Below, one piece after another: positions 1 through 6,026 of a DNA stretch of 8,433 bases. Positions within the stretch are counted from its first letter, which is position 1. Each line of letters opens with the position of its first letter. The notes under the pieces are model-generated. The model saw only the letters and a program-made list of their open reading frames with translations. It did not search any database and had not been told where the DNA came from. The stretch comes from Nitrospinae bacterium RIFCSPLOWO2_12_39_16 (GTDB lineage: Bacteria > Nitrospinota > Nitrospinia > UBA9942): NCBI GenBank assembly GCA_001805005.1, contig MHDO01000020.1:1-8433 (forward strand), read 5' to 3'. Both the position numbers and the translations under genes were made by a program.

Positions 1-75
1 ACAGGTTATAAAGTAGATGGAAACCTTCCTTGCAGCAAATGTGGAGGCAAAGGAGTTATTCACAAAGGGGGATGA
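1..75 (+). CDS. C-terminal end of a DnaJ-type zinc-finger (CxxCxGxG) protein, 5' truncated by the window
   Basis: Reading frame 1 is open from the first base to a TGA at 73-75 and encodes 24 residues. They contain LPCSKCGGKGV, a clear CxxCxGxG module of the kind found in the cysteine-rich domain of DnaJ, where pairs of such modules bind zinc. The tail closely parallels the last module of the protein at 1904-2314: both have VD, then LPC-x-x-C-x-GKGV, then a basic end. The two are therefore probably paralogues flanking gvpN. The gene ends three bases before the next start codon, so it belongs to the same operon. Its full length and number of modules cannot be known from here. A J domain further upstream is possible but unseen. 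Confidence 0.7.
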   Translation, partial: TGYKVDGNLPCSKCGGKGVIHKGG

Positions 76-78
76 TTT

Positions 79-423
79 ATGGATAATATAGCGGGTGGTA
101 TGAAGTCTCTCTGTGAAGATATCGCCGCGGCCCACGGAGATAGAAAGAGAAGCATAAAAGATTTAAAGGAACAGGCAGAGACCATCAGAGACAATGCCAG
201 GAAGTTCGTAGGGCACTGCAGAAAAGTTCATCAGGAGATGGCCGAAGGCTTAACGAAAGGGCTTAAAGAAGATAGAGAAGAATTGGTTAAGAATGTCTCT
301 TCTCTAAGGGAAGATTTTAGAAAGAAGGAAAAAGAGATTCGCGCCGATTTGGCCGAAGCAAGCAGAATCTGGAATAAGATGAATAAAACTTTAGAATCCA
401 AGAAAAGAGGTGATATAAAATGA
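79..423 (+). CDS. Small helical/coiled-coil protein of a gas vesicle cluster, function unknown
   Basis: This 114-residue protein is highly charged and almost free of Pro. It has long amphipathic helical stretches at about 22-60 and 62-108 rich in Lys, Glu, Arg and Asp. I see no signal peptide, membrane segment or enzymatic motif. Two cysteines (12 and 47) are present. The start at ATG 79 is supported by the GGGGG run at 67-71, seven bases upstream. Its TGA overlaps the ATG of gvpN (ATGA at 420-423), which points to translational coupling and a role in vesicle formation. Short helical, charged proteins of uncertain function are common in gvp clusters, but I cannot assign it to a named Gvp family. 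A scaffold or adaptor for GvpN or the shell is only a guess. Confidence 0.8.
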   Translation: MDNIAGGMKSLCEDIAAAHGDRKRSIKDLKEQAETIRDNARKFVGHCRKVHQEMAEGLTKGLKEDREELVKNVSSLREDFRKKEKEIRADLAEASRIWNKMNKTLESKKRGDIK

Positions 424-1394
424 TTGATGAGATGACTACAGTATTAGAACCCAGTCCTTTGTCAGACTTTGTGGAGACAAAGTATATCAAGGATATCACT
501 AAGAGGTCCCTTGACTATATAAAGGCAGGTTTTCCAGTCCATTTTAGAGGGGTATCCGGTTCCGGCAAGACAACGCTTGCTATGCACATAGCCAGTAAGA
601 TTAAAAGGCCGGTGGTAATGATTCACGGAGATGAAGAATTTACAACCTCTGATTTGGTTGGCGGCGAATACGGCTACAGGATAAAGAAGGTTGTAGACCG
701 ATTTATCTCAAGGGTTTTAAAGACTGAAGAGGATATGATAAAGCGTTGGGTGGATAACCGCCTCACCGTTGCCTGTAAGTATGGATTTACCTTAATATAT
801 GACGAATTCACGCGTTCCAGACCAGAAGCAAATAATATTCTCCTGTCAATCTTGCAGGAGAAGATGATGGATCTTCCGGTGGGAAGAGGTGGAGAAGAAC
901 CATATTTAAGGGTTGATCCGGATTTCACTGCTATCTTTACTTCAAATCCTGAAGAATATGCCGGAGTCCATAGAAGCCAAGATGCGTTGAGGGATAGGAT
1001 GATAACCATGGATTTGGACCATTTTGACTATGAGACAGAGGTGGCCATTACCCAGGCAAAGTCTAAGCTTTCAAAACAACATACTGAGATAATCGTCAAT
1101 ATCGTCCGGGGCTTAAGAGAGTCAGGAAAGTGTGAGTTTGCTCCCACTGTGCGCGGCTGTATCATGATCGCCAAGACTCTTAAGGTCCAGGGAATCACCC
1201 CTGTAAAAAGCGCCAATGGGGTTTTTACGCAGATGTGTCAGGATATATTGGCTTCTGAGACAAGCAGGGTCGGCTCAAAGACTAATCAAGATAGGGTAAA
1301 AGGAATAGTTAAAGAACTTGTAAGTAAAGAAGTCGGCGCAGGGAAGACTATTAGCGTAAGCAAGAAAATGAAAAGAGATACCGCTATTGTTTAG
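420..1394 (+). CDS. gvpN: GvpN, MoxR-type AAA+ ATPase of gas vesicle biogenesis
   Basis: The 324-residue product has the GvpN plan. Walker A is GVSGSGKTT at 44-52. Walker B is TLIYDEFTRSRPEANN at 124-139, with the family's Asp-Glu followed by a Thr-Arg-Ser-Arg loop. Sensor 1 is in FTSNPEEYAG at 173-182. The Arg-finger region is DALRDRM at 188-194, followed by a C-terminal helical lid. The DLVGGEYG stretch near 79-86 is also typical of GvpN/MoxR proteins. In known systems GvpN is needed for growth of the gas vesicle to full width, acting as a cytoplasmic ATPase on the nascent shell. The ATG at 420 follows a strong Shine-Dalgarno (AGAGGTGAT at 406-414) and overlaps the preceding stop. Length is close to the usual 300-350 residues and all nucleotide-binding residues look intact. 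The basic tail (KTISVSKKMKRD) is variable. Identification is confident. Confidence 0.95.
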   Translation: MIDEMTTVLEPSPLSDFVETKYIKDITKRSLDYIKAGFPVHFRGVSGSGKTTLAMHIASKIKRPVVMIHGDEEFTTSDLVGGEYGYRIKKVVDRFISRVLKTEEDMIKRWVDNRLTVACKYGFTLIYDEFTRSRPEANNILLSILQEKMMDLPVGRGGEEPYLRVDPDFTAIFTSNPEEYAGVHRSQDALRDRMITMDLDHFDYETEVAITQAKSKLSKQHTEIIVNIVRGLRESGKCEFAPTVRGCIMIAKTLKVQGITPVKSANGVFTQMCQDILASETSRVGSKTNQDRVKGIVKELVSKEVGAGKTISVSKKMKRDTAIV

Positions 1395-1396
1395 GT

Positions 1397-1408
1397 AGGT
1401 GAAAAGTG
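1397..1408 (+). promoter_or_regulatory. Shine-Dalgarno and GTG start deciding the N-terminus of the AbrB-like gene
   Basis: AGGTG at 1397-1401 lies four bases before GTG at 1406. The alternative ATG at 1433 has no purine-rich site before it (CTTCTCAAAG). The frame is closed by TGA at 1400-1402, so GTG 1406 is the most upstream start possible. The spacing is slightly short, which may mean modest translation. Confidence 0.5.
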
Positions 1409-1582
1409 GCGCTTTTGAGGCTCTTCTCAAAGATGGATGAGAAAAACAAAATTACAATACCACGTGGGATGCGCAAGGAACTTAATATCAAGCCGGGCGA
1501 TAGATTAGAATTAACACTTGGCGGGATAAATAAGGCACGAAAATTGATTATATCCAAGACAGGGGGGAGGTGTATTAAATGA
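1406..1582 (+). CDS. Small AbrB/SpoVT/MazE-fold (swapped-hairpin) protein
   Basis: This short gene fills the gap between gvpN and the next coiled-coil gene. From GTG 1406 it encodes 58 residues; ATG 1433 would give 49. Residues 12-37 (starting EKNKITIPRGMRKELNI, then KPGDRLEL) are a textbook AbrB/MazE swapped-hairpin signature: basic/polar residue, ITIP, R, xxRKxLxIKPGDxLEL. Such domains dimerise and usually bind DNA, as transition-state regulators or antitoxins. There is no toxin gene next to it, so an antitoxin role is unlikely. Local regulation of the gvp operon, or a structural role of the fold, are the remaining ideas. Its TGA (1580-1582) overlaps the following ATG at 1579. The whole domain fits within the ORF, so it does not look truncated. 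Confidence 0.75.
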   Translation: MALLRLFSKMDEKNKITIPRGMRKELNIKPGDRLELTLGGINKARKLIISKTGGRCIK

Positions 1583-1884
1583 GAGGAATGTTACAGATAC
1601 CGGATATTAGAAATATAAAAAGTATACATACCATAGGTGCTCGGTGTATTCCAAAGGTCCAAAGGTCAAGTTATTTAGAGTTGTATATGCTTCGTAGAGA
1701 AAAGGATAGATTAGAAAAAGAGATTTTTGTATTAGACAAAAGAGTAGGCGCAGCCAAAAGACAATTAAATAGCATAAATCAACGGATTGAAAAATTGCAG
1801 GAAGAAACGCACGAGGAGCAGAAAATCAAGACTTATAGAAATATACCTACAAAGTCGCTTAAGACAATGTCTGTAAATTATTAA
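1579..1884 (+). CDS. Coiled-coil gas vesicle cluster protein, possibly GvpV-like
   Basis: This 101-residue protein has a short N-terminal part (1-32) with an IPKVQRSSYLELYML stretch at 24-38. A strong predicted coiled coil follows at about 36-78, with Leu/Ile/Val heptad spacing among Glu, Lys and Arg, and then a basic tail. The start at ATG 1579 is backed by GGGGGGAGG at 1562-1570. The layout of a small basic N-terminus, then SxYL-(D/E)-LYxL and a coiled coil recalls small accessory proteins of bacterial gvp clusters such as GvpV. I am matching from memory of the general pattern, so the family name is not assigned. There are no catalytic motifs, signal peptide or membrane helix. A structural or scaffold role in vesicle assembly is likely by context. 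Confidence 0.8.
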   Translation: MRGMLQIPDIRNIKSIHTIGARCIPKVQRSSYLELYMLRREKDRLEKEIFVLDKRVGAAKRQLNSINQRIEKLQEETHEEQKIKTYRNIPTKSLKTMSVNY

Positions 1885-1903
1885 TTATTATAGATAACTT
1901 GAG

Positions 1904-2314
1904 ATGTACTGGAAAACCTTTGATTGGAAAAGTCAGAAAGTAGGTCAAAAGGGCGAAATCCTTAACAAGACGGACTATAAATGCGGGTTTTGTAAAGGTA
2001 CGGGGCTTATGCCCTCTAAAAAAAGCACACGATGTCCTGCCTGTTTAGGCGCCGCAACTGTAAAGGTTTCGTCACCAGCGGTTATCTGTGCCTATTGTAA
2101 CGGAGAGGGGCGCTCGTTCTTGAACAGAGATCTTACCTGCATTATCTGTAAAGGAAAAGGTGTAGTAAGCGTGAGCAGTAGAGATATTGAACCTTGCCCG
2201 GCTTGTAAAGGTAGAGGCAGAGAAAGAGGTGTTGACCTTCCGTGTTTAATTTGTAAGGGAAAAGGAGTTGTAGAGAAGAAAGATGAGAACCTCGCCCTTT
2301 CAAATGAGCAATAA
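1904..2314 (+). CDS. Stand-alone DnaJ-type cysteine-rich zinc-finger protein with six CxxC modules
   Basis: The 136-residue product contains six CxxCxGxG-like modules, starting at residues 27 (CGFCKGTG), 44 (CPACLGAA, degenerate), 62 (CAYCNGEG), 79 (CIICKGKG), 98 (CPACKGRG) and 114 (CLICKGKG). They form three tandem units of about 36 residues with two modules each. Canonical DnaJ has four modules binding two zinc ions, so three zinc sites are expected here. There is no J domain and no DnaJ C-terminal substrate domain. In DnaJ this region helps with client binding and Hsp70 cooperation. A client-binding or redox/holdase role in gas vesicle assembly is inferred. ATG 1904 is the only start before the first module, because a stop (TAA 1895-1897) lies just upstream. 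The Shine-Dalgarno is poor (TTGAG). It is probably a paralogue of the gene ending at 75. Confidence 0.85.
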   Translation: MYWKTFDWKSQKVGQKGEILNKTDYKCGFCKGTGLMPSKKSTRCPACLGAATVKVSSPAVICAYCNGEGRSFLNRDLTCIICKGKGVVSVSSRDIEPCPACKGRGRERGVDLPCLICKGKGVVEKKDENLALSNEQ

Positions 2315-2359
2315 AATACCTAAACTATAATAATATGTGAGGCAAAAAGGGGTAGCTAA

Positions 2360-2875
2360 ATGGCAAGAGAAAAGAAAAAAAAGGAAGAAGAAATAGGTTT
2401 TGATTTTGGCATTGGTGGTTTATTTAAAGGCATTGAGAAATTGATTGACCTTGCGGCAGATTTAAAAGAGGCAGGCGGCGAAATCAAAAAAGAAGGCGAG
2501 ATAGACTTAAGCCATCTTAAAAAAGGAATGAAAGGCGTCTTTGGCTTTTCTGTAAAGACAATGACAGGTGGGAAGACTGTAGTTGAGCCATTTGGAAATG
2601 TTAAGAAGACTCCTAAAGGGCCTATAGTTGAAGAGGAAAGAGAGCCGATCATTGATGTTTTTGATGAGAAAGATGAAATAAGAGTTTATGCTGAGATGCC
2701 CGGTGTTAACGAGGAAGCCATATCATTAGAGTTAAAAGGGGATATATTAGAACTAAAAGCAGTAAGTAAAGATAGAAAATACTACAAAGAGGTTCTACTT
2801 CCAGCAAAGGTTAAACCCGAAACCCTTACCCGTTCCTATAAAAATGGAATATTAGAAGTAAGGATACACAAGTAG
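2360..2875 (+). CDS. Hsp20/alpha-crystallin small heat-shock protein of the gvp cluster (GvpH-like)
   Basis: This protein has 171 residues. The N-terminal arm (1-94) begins with a Lys/Glu cluster, followed by an amphipathic stretch, GIGGLFKGIEKLIDLAADL (17-35). The alpha-crystallin domain occupies about 95-171 and contains PIIDVFDEKDEIRVYAEMPGV, the FxxPG-like element EMPGV at 112-116, and the final KNGILEVRI strand at 161-169. Hsp20 proteins are ATP-independent holdases. Members linked to gas vesicle clusters (GvpH in haloarchaea) are thought to keep Gvp proteins from aggregating. The protein stops two residues after the last beta strand, so it lacks the usual C-terminal I-x-I extension that drives large oligomers. 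ATG 2360 follows AAGGGGT at 2346-2352. A 45-base gap precedes it. Confidence 0.9.
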   Translation: MAREKKKKEEEIGFDFGIGGLFKGIEKLIDLAADLKEAGGEIKKEGEIDLSHLKKGMKGVFGFSVKTMTGGKTVVEPFGNVKKTPKGPIVEEEREPIIDVFDEKDEIRVYAEMPGVNEEAISLELKGDILELKAVSKDRKYYKEVLLPAKVKPETLTRSYKNGILEVRIHK

Positions 2876-2913
2876 TAAGACGACCTCGCACTTACATGTG
2901 GGGAATATAGATA

Positions 2914-2933
2914 CCACACTCGTAAGAGTGTGG
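2914..2933 (+). other. Perfect 8-bp hairpin upstream of the ArsA/Get3-like gene
   Basis: CCACACTC (2914-2921), loop GTAA (2922-2925), GAGTGTGG (2926-2933): eight paired bases with a GNRA-class tetraloop (GTAA). It sits in the second-largest-scale break of the operon (69 bases between stop 2875 and ATG 2945). No T-run follows, so it is not a standard intrinsic terminator. Its 3' arm runs into the Shine-Dalgarno of the next gene. An RNA stability, processing or translation-control element is plausible. Confidence 0.6.
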
Positions 2934-2947
2934 GGGAACAATGGATG
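2932..2947 (+). promoter_or_regulatory. Shine-Dalgarno choosing ATG 2945 for the ArsA/Get3-like gene
   Basis: GGGGGA at 2932-2937 is seven bases before ATG 2945. A GTG at 2930 in the same frame lies inside the hairpin arm and has no ribosome site upstream, so ATG 2945 is preferred. The first two bases of the GGGGGA run are paired in the hairpin. Confidence 0.6.
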
Positions 2948-3883
2948 GCATTAACCGGATTAAAAGAAAATGCATTAAAGTTAATTTTATTTGGCGGAAA
3001 GGGCGGAGTGGGAAAGACGACCTGTGCCTCAAGCACAGGGTTTTATTTAGCTAAGGAAGGTTTTAAGACATTAGTTATTTCTACTGACCCGGCACATTCT
3101 CTTTCAGATAGTTTAGGCCAGAAAATCGGAGATGAGATAAAAGACGTAGAGGGTGTCCAGAACTTAAACGTTTTGGAGGTAAATGCGCAAAAAGCTCTTT
3201 CTCAATTCAAGGTAAAATATGAAGCCCAGATAAAGAAAATCTTTGATACCTCTACTTATTTAGACCAGGAAGACATTGACTCTATTTTTGCCTTACCTAT
3301 TCCGGGTATAGATGAGGTAATGGGGTTTAAAACCATAGTTGACCTTATTGATGAGGCGAAGTTTGATAAATATATTGTAGATACTGCGCCCACTGGTCAT
3401 GCCCTTCGGCTTCTAACCTTACCAGAATTGTTGGATGAATGGATTAAAGTTTTAGCCAAAATGCGCTGGAAATATAGGTATATGGTAGAGACCTTTTCTG
3501 GGAAATATAATCCTGACGAAGGCGATGATTTTCTGGTAGAGATGAAGAAGACGGTAAAGAAAATAGAAGGTTTGCTTAAGGACCAAAATAAATGTGAGTT
3601 TATTGCAGTAACTATCCCTGAAGATATGGCGATTTTAGAAACGGAAAGGTTGATAAATAATCTAAGTAAATATGGCATAAATGTAAGGCAGTTAGTGATA
3701 AATAATGTTTTGGAATCAACTGGTTGCGGTTTTTGTAGAGAGAGAAAAAAGGAACAGGGAAAATATATTAACCAGATAGGGGGAAAATTCAGTAACTTAA
3801 AGATAACAATTACTCCATTACAATCTAAAGAAGTTAAAGGCATAGATGCTTTGGAGAATTTTAAGGAGTTTCTATTCAGGTAA
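2945..3883 (+). CDS. ArsA/Get3-family ATPase (TRC40-like) in a gas vesicle cluster
   Basis: This 312-residue protein is a single-domain SIMIBI-class ATPase. The deviant Walker A/P-loop is GGKGGVGKTT (17-26). Switch I is STDPAHSLSD (46-55). Switch II is DTAPTGHALRLL (146-157). The CxxC pair CGFC (261-264) occupies the place where Get3/ArsA-type proteins coordinate zinc at the dimer interface. This set fits Get3/TRC40-like proteins better than arsenite-pump ArsA, which is usually a tandem duplication of about 580 residues; no arsB, arsC or arsR gene is near. Get3 proteins shield hydrophobic segments of clients. In this operon the hydrophobic shell proteins are the obvious candidate clients (inference). 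The stop TAA shares a base with the ATG of the next gene. Start choice rests on the GGGGGA site at 2932. Confidence 0.9.
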   Translation: MALTGLKENALKLILFGGKGGVGKTTCASSTGFYLAKEGFKTLVISTDPAHSLSDSLGQKIGDEIKDVEGVQNLNVLEVNAQKALSQFKVKYEAQIKKIFDTSTYLDQEDIDSIFALPIPGIDEVMGFKTIVDLIDEAKFDKYIVDTAPTGHALRLLTLPELLDEWIKVLAKMRWKYRYMVETFSGKYNPDEGDDFLVEMKKTVKKIEGLLKDQNKCEFIAVTIPEDMAILETERLINNLSKYGINVRQLVINNVLESTGCGFCRERKKEQGKYINQIGGKFSNLKITITPLQSKEVKGIDALENFKEFLFR

Positions 3884-6024
3884 TGATGGTGAATAATACT
3901 CTAACTCTAAAAGTAAAAGAAGCCTTACCTAAGGATGTAGGCAGGGCGATTGTTAGAATTGACCCGGAGGATATGAAGCTCATTGGATTGGAGGTAGGGG
4001 ATATTATAGAGATTGAAGGTAAAAGAAAAACCCCTGCTAAGGCAATGCCTTGCTATGCCGAAAACAGAGGGGGAAAGATTATTCAGATGGATGGAATCTC
4101 CAGAGAAAACGCTCAAATAGGGCTGGATGAGAAAGTAAGAATCAGTAGAACCGACTCTAAGCCCGCCAATAAAATTACCCTCTCGCCGCTAACGATATCC
4201 AGCCTACTCCAGAGAGATAGCGACACTAAATATATTGGTTCTCTCATAGAGGGGCTTCCGGCACTATCTGGAGACAAGATTAGGGCGACTTTTTTTGGGT
4301 CAAGGTCGTGTGATTTTAAGGTGGTAGACACTATTCCTGACGGCGTAGTCCTGATAAATGCCGCTACTTTAATAAGGATGGAGACGAAGAAACAAGGAGA
4401 GGCAAAAGCAGCCACGGTCTCCTATGAAGATATCGGGGGCTTGAGTTCCCAAATTCAAAGGATTAGGGAGATGATAGAGCTACCTTTGCGTTATCCTAAA
4501 GTATTTGAGCGATTAGGAATCGGTGCGCCGAAAGGAGTTTTTCTCTACGGGCCTCCCGGCACAGGCAAAACCTTAATTGCCCGGGCAGTGGCTAATGAGA
4601 CGGATGCATATTTTACTCATATATCAGGGCCTGAAATAATGGGAAAGTTCTATGGCGAAAGCGAAGCTCGATTAAGAAGTGTATTTGAAGATGCTCAGAA
4701 AAATGCGCCAGCTATTGTCTTCATTGATGAGATAGATGCAATCGCCCCTAAGAGAGAAGATATGGGCAGCGAGAAGCAGGTTGAGAGGCGTGTAGTATCC
4801 CAACTTTTATCTCTGCTTGATGGATTAGAGTCAAGAGGGCAGATAATCGTTATAGGAGCAACTAATATCCCTAATACCATAGAACCAGCGTTAAGAAGGC
4901 CCGGTAGATTTGATAGAGAAATTTCAATTCCCATACCTGATAGGAACGGAAGATTAGAGATCCTCCAGATACACACACGAGGTATGCCCTTAGCAGAGGA
5001 TGTGAGTTTAGAAAAATTAGCTGAGATTACTCATGGCTTTGTGGGAGCGGATTTAGAGGCTTTATGTAGAGAAGCAGCGATGTCAGCATTAAGAAAGATT
5101 CTGCCTAAGATTGATTTTGAGCTGGCAGAAATTCCTTATGAGACGTTGATGAAGTTAGAAGTAACCATGGATAATTTTTTAGAGGCAATGAAGGATGTTG
5201 AACCATCAGGAATTAGAGAATTTTTTGTGGAGGTCCCGGATGTGAAATGGAGCGATGTCGGCGGTTTGGAGGATATAAAAGAAGAGTTGAAAGAAGCGAT
5301 TGAATGGCCGCTCAAATATTCCGATGTTTTCAAAAAAGCTAATACAAATCCGCCTAAAGGGATACTTCTTTATGGAGTTCCCGGCACGGGAAAGACGCTC
5401 CTTGGGAAGGCAATTGCTACCGAAAGCGGGGTTAACTTCATCTCAGTAAAAGGCCCTTCTCTGATATCCAAGTATGTGGGAGAAAGTGAGAAAGCGATTC
5501 GTGAGGTTTTTAAGACAGCGAAACAGGCTTCTCCTACGATTCTTTTCTTTGATGAGATAGATAGTATTGTGCCCAGGCGCGGTTCGAGTTCTACAGATGT
5601 CCATGTAACAGAACGTCTGATAAGCCAATTCCTGACGGAGATGGATGGAATTGAGGAATTAAAGGGGGTTGTAGTTCTGGCAGCTACCAACAGGTTAGAT
5701 TTGGTTGACCCTGCCATATTGCGCAGCGGCAGGTTCGATATTTTGTTCGAGCTTCCGAAACCTGACGAGAAGACGAGAGAGGAGATATTTAAGATACACA
5801 CCAAAAATAAACCGCTGGCTAAGGAAGTGGATTTAAAAGAATTGGCCGGGAAGACCGAAGGCAAAGTAGGAGCGGATATCGAATTTATATGCAGGAAGGC
5901 CTCCATGCTGGCAATAAGAGAATATATAGAAAATCAAAACTTAGAATTGAAGATTTCAAAACGGCACTTTGAAGAGGCTTTAGCCTTAGTGATTAAAACA
6001 GAGCAGGAAAGAAAGGGGACTTAA
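3883..6024 (+). CDS. Cdc48/VAT-like double AAA+ ATPase (unfoldase)
   Basis: This 713-residue protein has the complete N-D1-D2 plan. A double-psi-barrel type N domain lies at about 5-165 (LTLKVKEALPKDVGRAIVRI near the start, then IGLEVGDIIEI). D1 begins at 180 (SYEDIGGL) with Walker A GPPGTGKT 223-230, Walker B IVFIDEID 278-285, sensor Asn 328 and Arg fingers 339/342. D2 begins near 454 with Walker A GVPGTGKT 498-505, Walker B ILFFDEID 553-560, sensor Asn 603 and Arg fingers 614/617. Pore loops are KFYGES and KYVGES. Both Walker B glutamates (283, 558) are present, so both rings should hydrolyse ATP. Cdc48/VAT hexamers pull proteins out of complexes and unfold them. Placed between an ArsA-like ATPase and GvpL/F, it probably serves vesicle assembly or turnover. 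ATG 3883 overlaps the prior stop; ATG 3886 is equally possible. The C-terminus lacks the HbYX tail. Confidence 0.93.
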   Translation: MMVNNTLTLKVKEALPKDVGRAIVRIDPEDMKLIGLEVGDIIEIEGKRKTPAKAMPCYAENRGGKIIQMDGISRENAQIGLDEKVRISRTDSKPANKITLSPLTISSLLQRDSDTKYIGSLIEGLPALSGDKIRATFFGSRSCDFKVVDTIPDGVVLINAATLIRMETKKQGEAKAATVSYEDIGGLSSQIQRIREMIELPLRYPKVFERLGIGAPKGVFLYGPPGTGKTLIARAVANETDAYFTHISGPEIMGKFYGESEARLRSVFEDAQKNAPAIVFIDEIDAIAPKREDMGSEKQVERRVVSQLLSLLDGLESRGQIIVIGATNIPNTIEPALRRPGRFDREISIPIPDRNGRLEILQIHTRGMPLAEDVSLEKLAEITHGFVGADLEALCREAAMSALRKILPKIDFELAEIPYETLMKLEVTMDNFLEAMKDVEPSGIREFFVEVPDVKWSDVGGLEDIKEELKEAIEWPLKYSDVFKKANTNPPKGILLYGVPGTGKTLLGKAIATESGVNFISVKGPSLISKYVGESEKAIREVFKTAKQASPTILFFDEIDSIVPRRGSSSTDVHVTERLISQFLTEMDGIEELKGVVVLAATNRLDLVDPAILRSGRFDILFELPKPDEKTREEIFKIHTKNKPLAKEVDLKELAGKTEGKVGADIEFICRKASMLAIREYIENQNLELKISKRHFEEALALVIKTEQERKGT

Positions 6025-6026
6025 AA

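Noticed and set aside
2060..2290. Direct DNA repeats around TGTAAAGGAAAAGG as a possible repeat array or CRISPR
   Set aside because: They reflect the repeated CxxCKGKG zinc modules at protein level, with diverged codons and no regular spacers.
2326..2331. TATAAT, a perfect -10 box look-alike in the 45-base gap before the Hsp20 gene
   Set aside because: No -35-like sequence at 16-18 bases upstream (AATGAG region), and the local DNA is AT-rich, so a chance match is likely. An internal promoter here remains possible but unsupported.
2914..2940. Intrinsic transcription terminator
   Set aside because: The hairpin is followed by GGGAACAATGG rather than a T-run, and the next gene's ribosome site is inside the 3' side, so read-through is expected.
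2945..3883. Arsenite efflux pump ATPase (arsA) implying an arsenic resistance island
   Set aside because: Single-domain protein of 312 residues, no arsB/arsR/arsC nearby, and embedded in gvp genes with stop-start coupling.
5370..5906. Long minus-strand open frame (178 codons) opposite the Cdc48-like gene
   Set aside because: It mirrors the conserved D2 coding region, shows no recognisable protein features, and is opposite to the operon; an antisense shadow.
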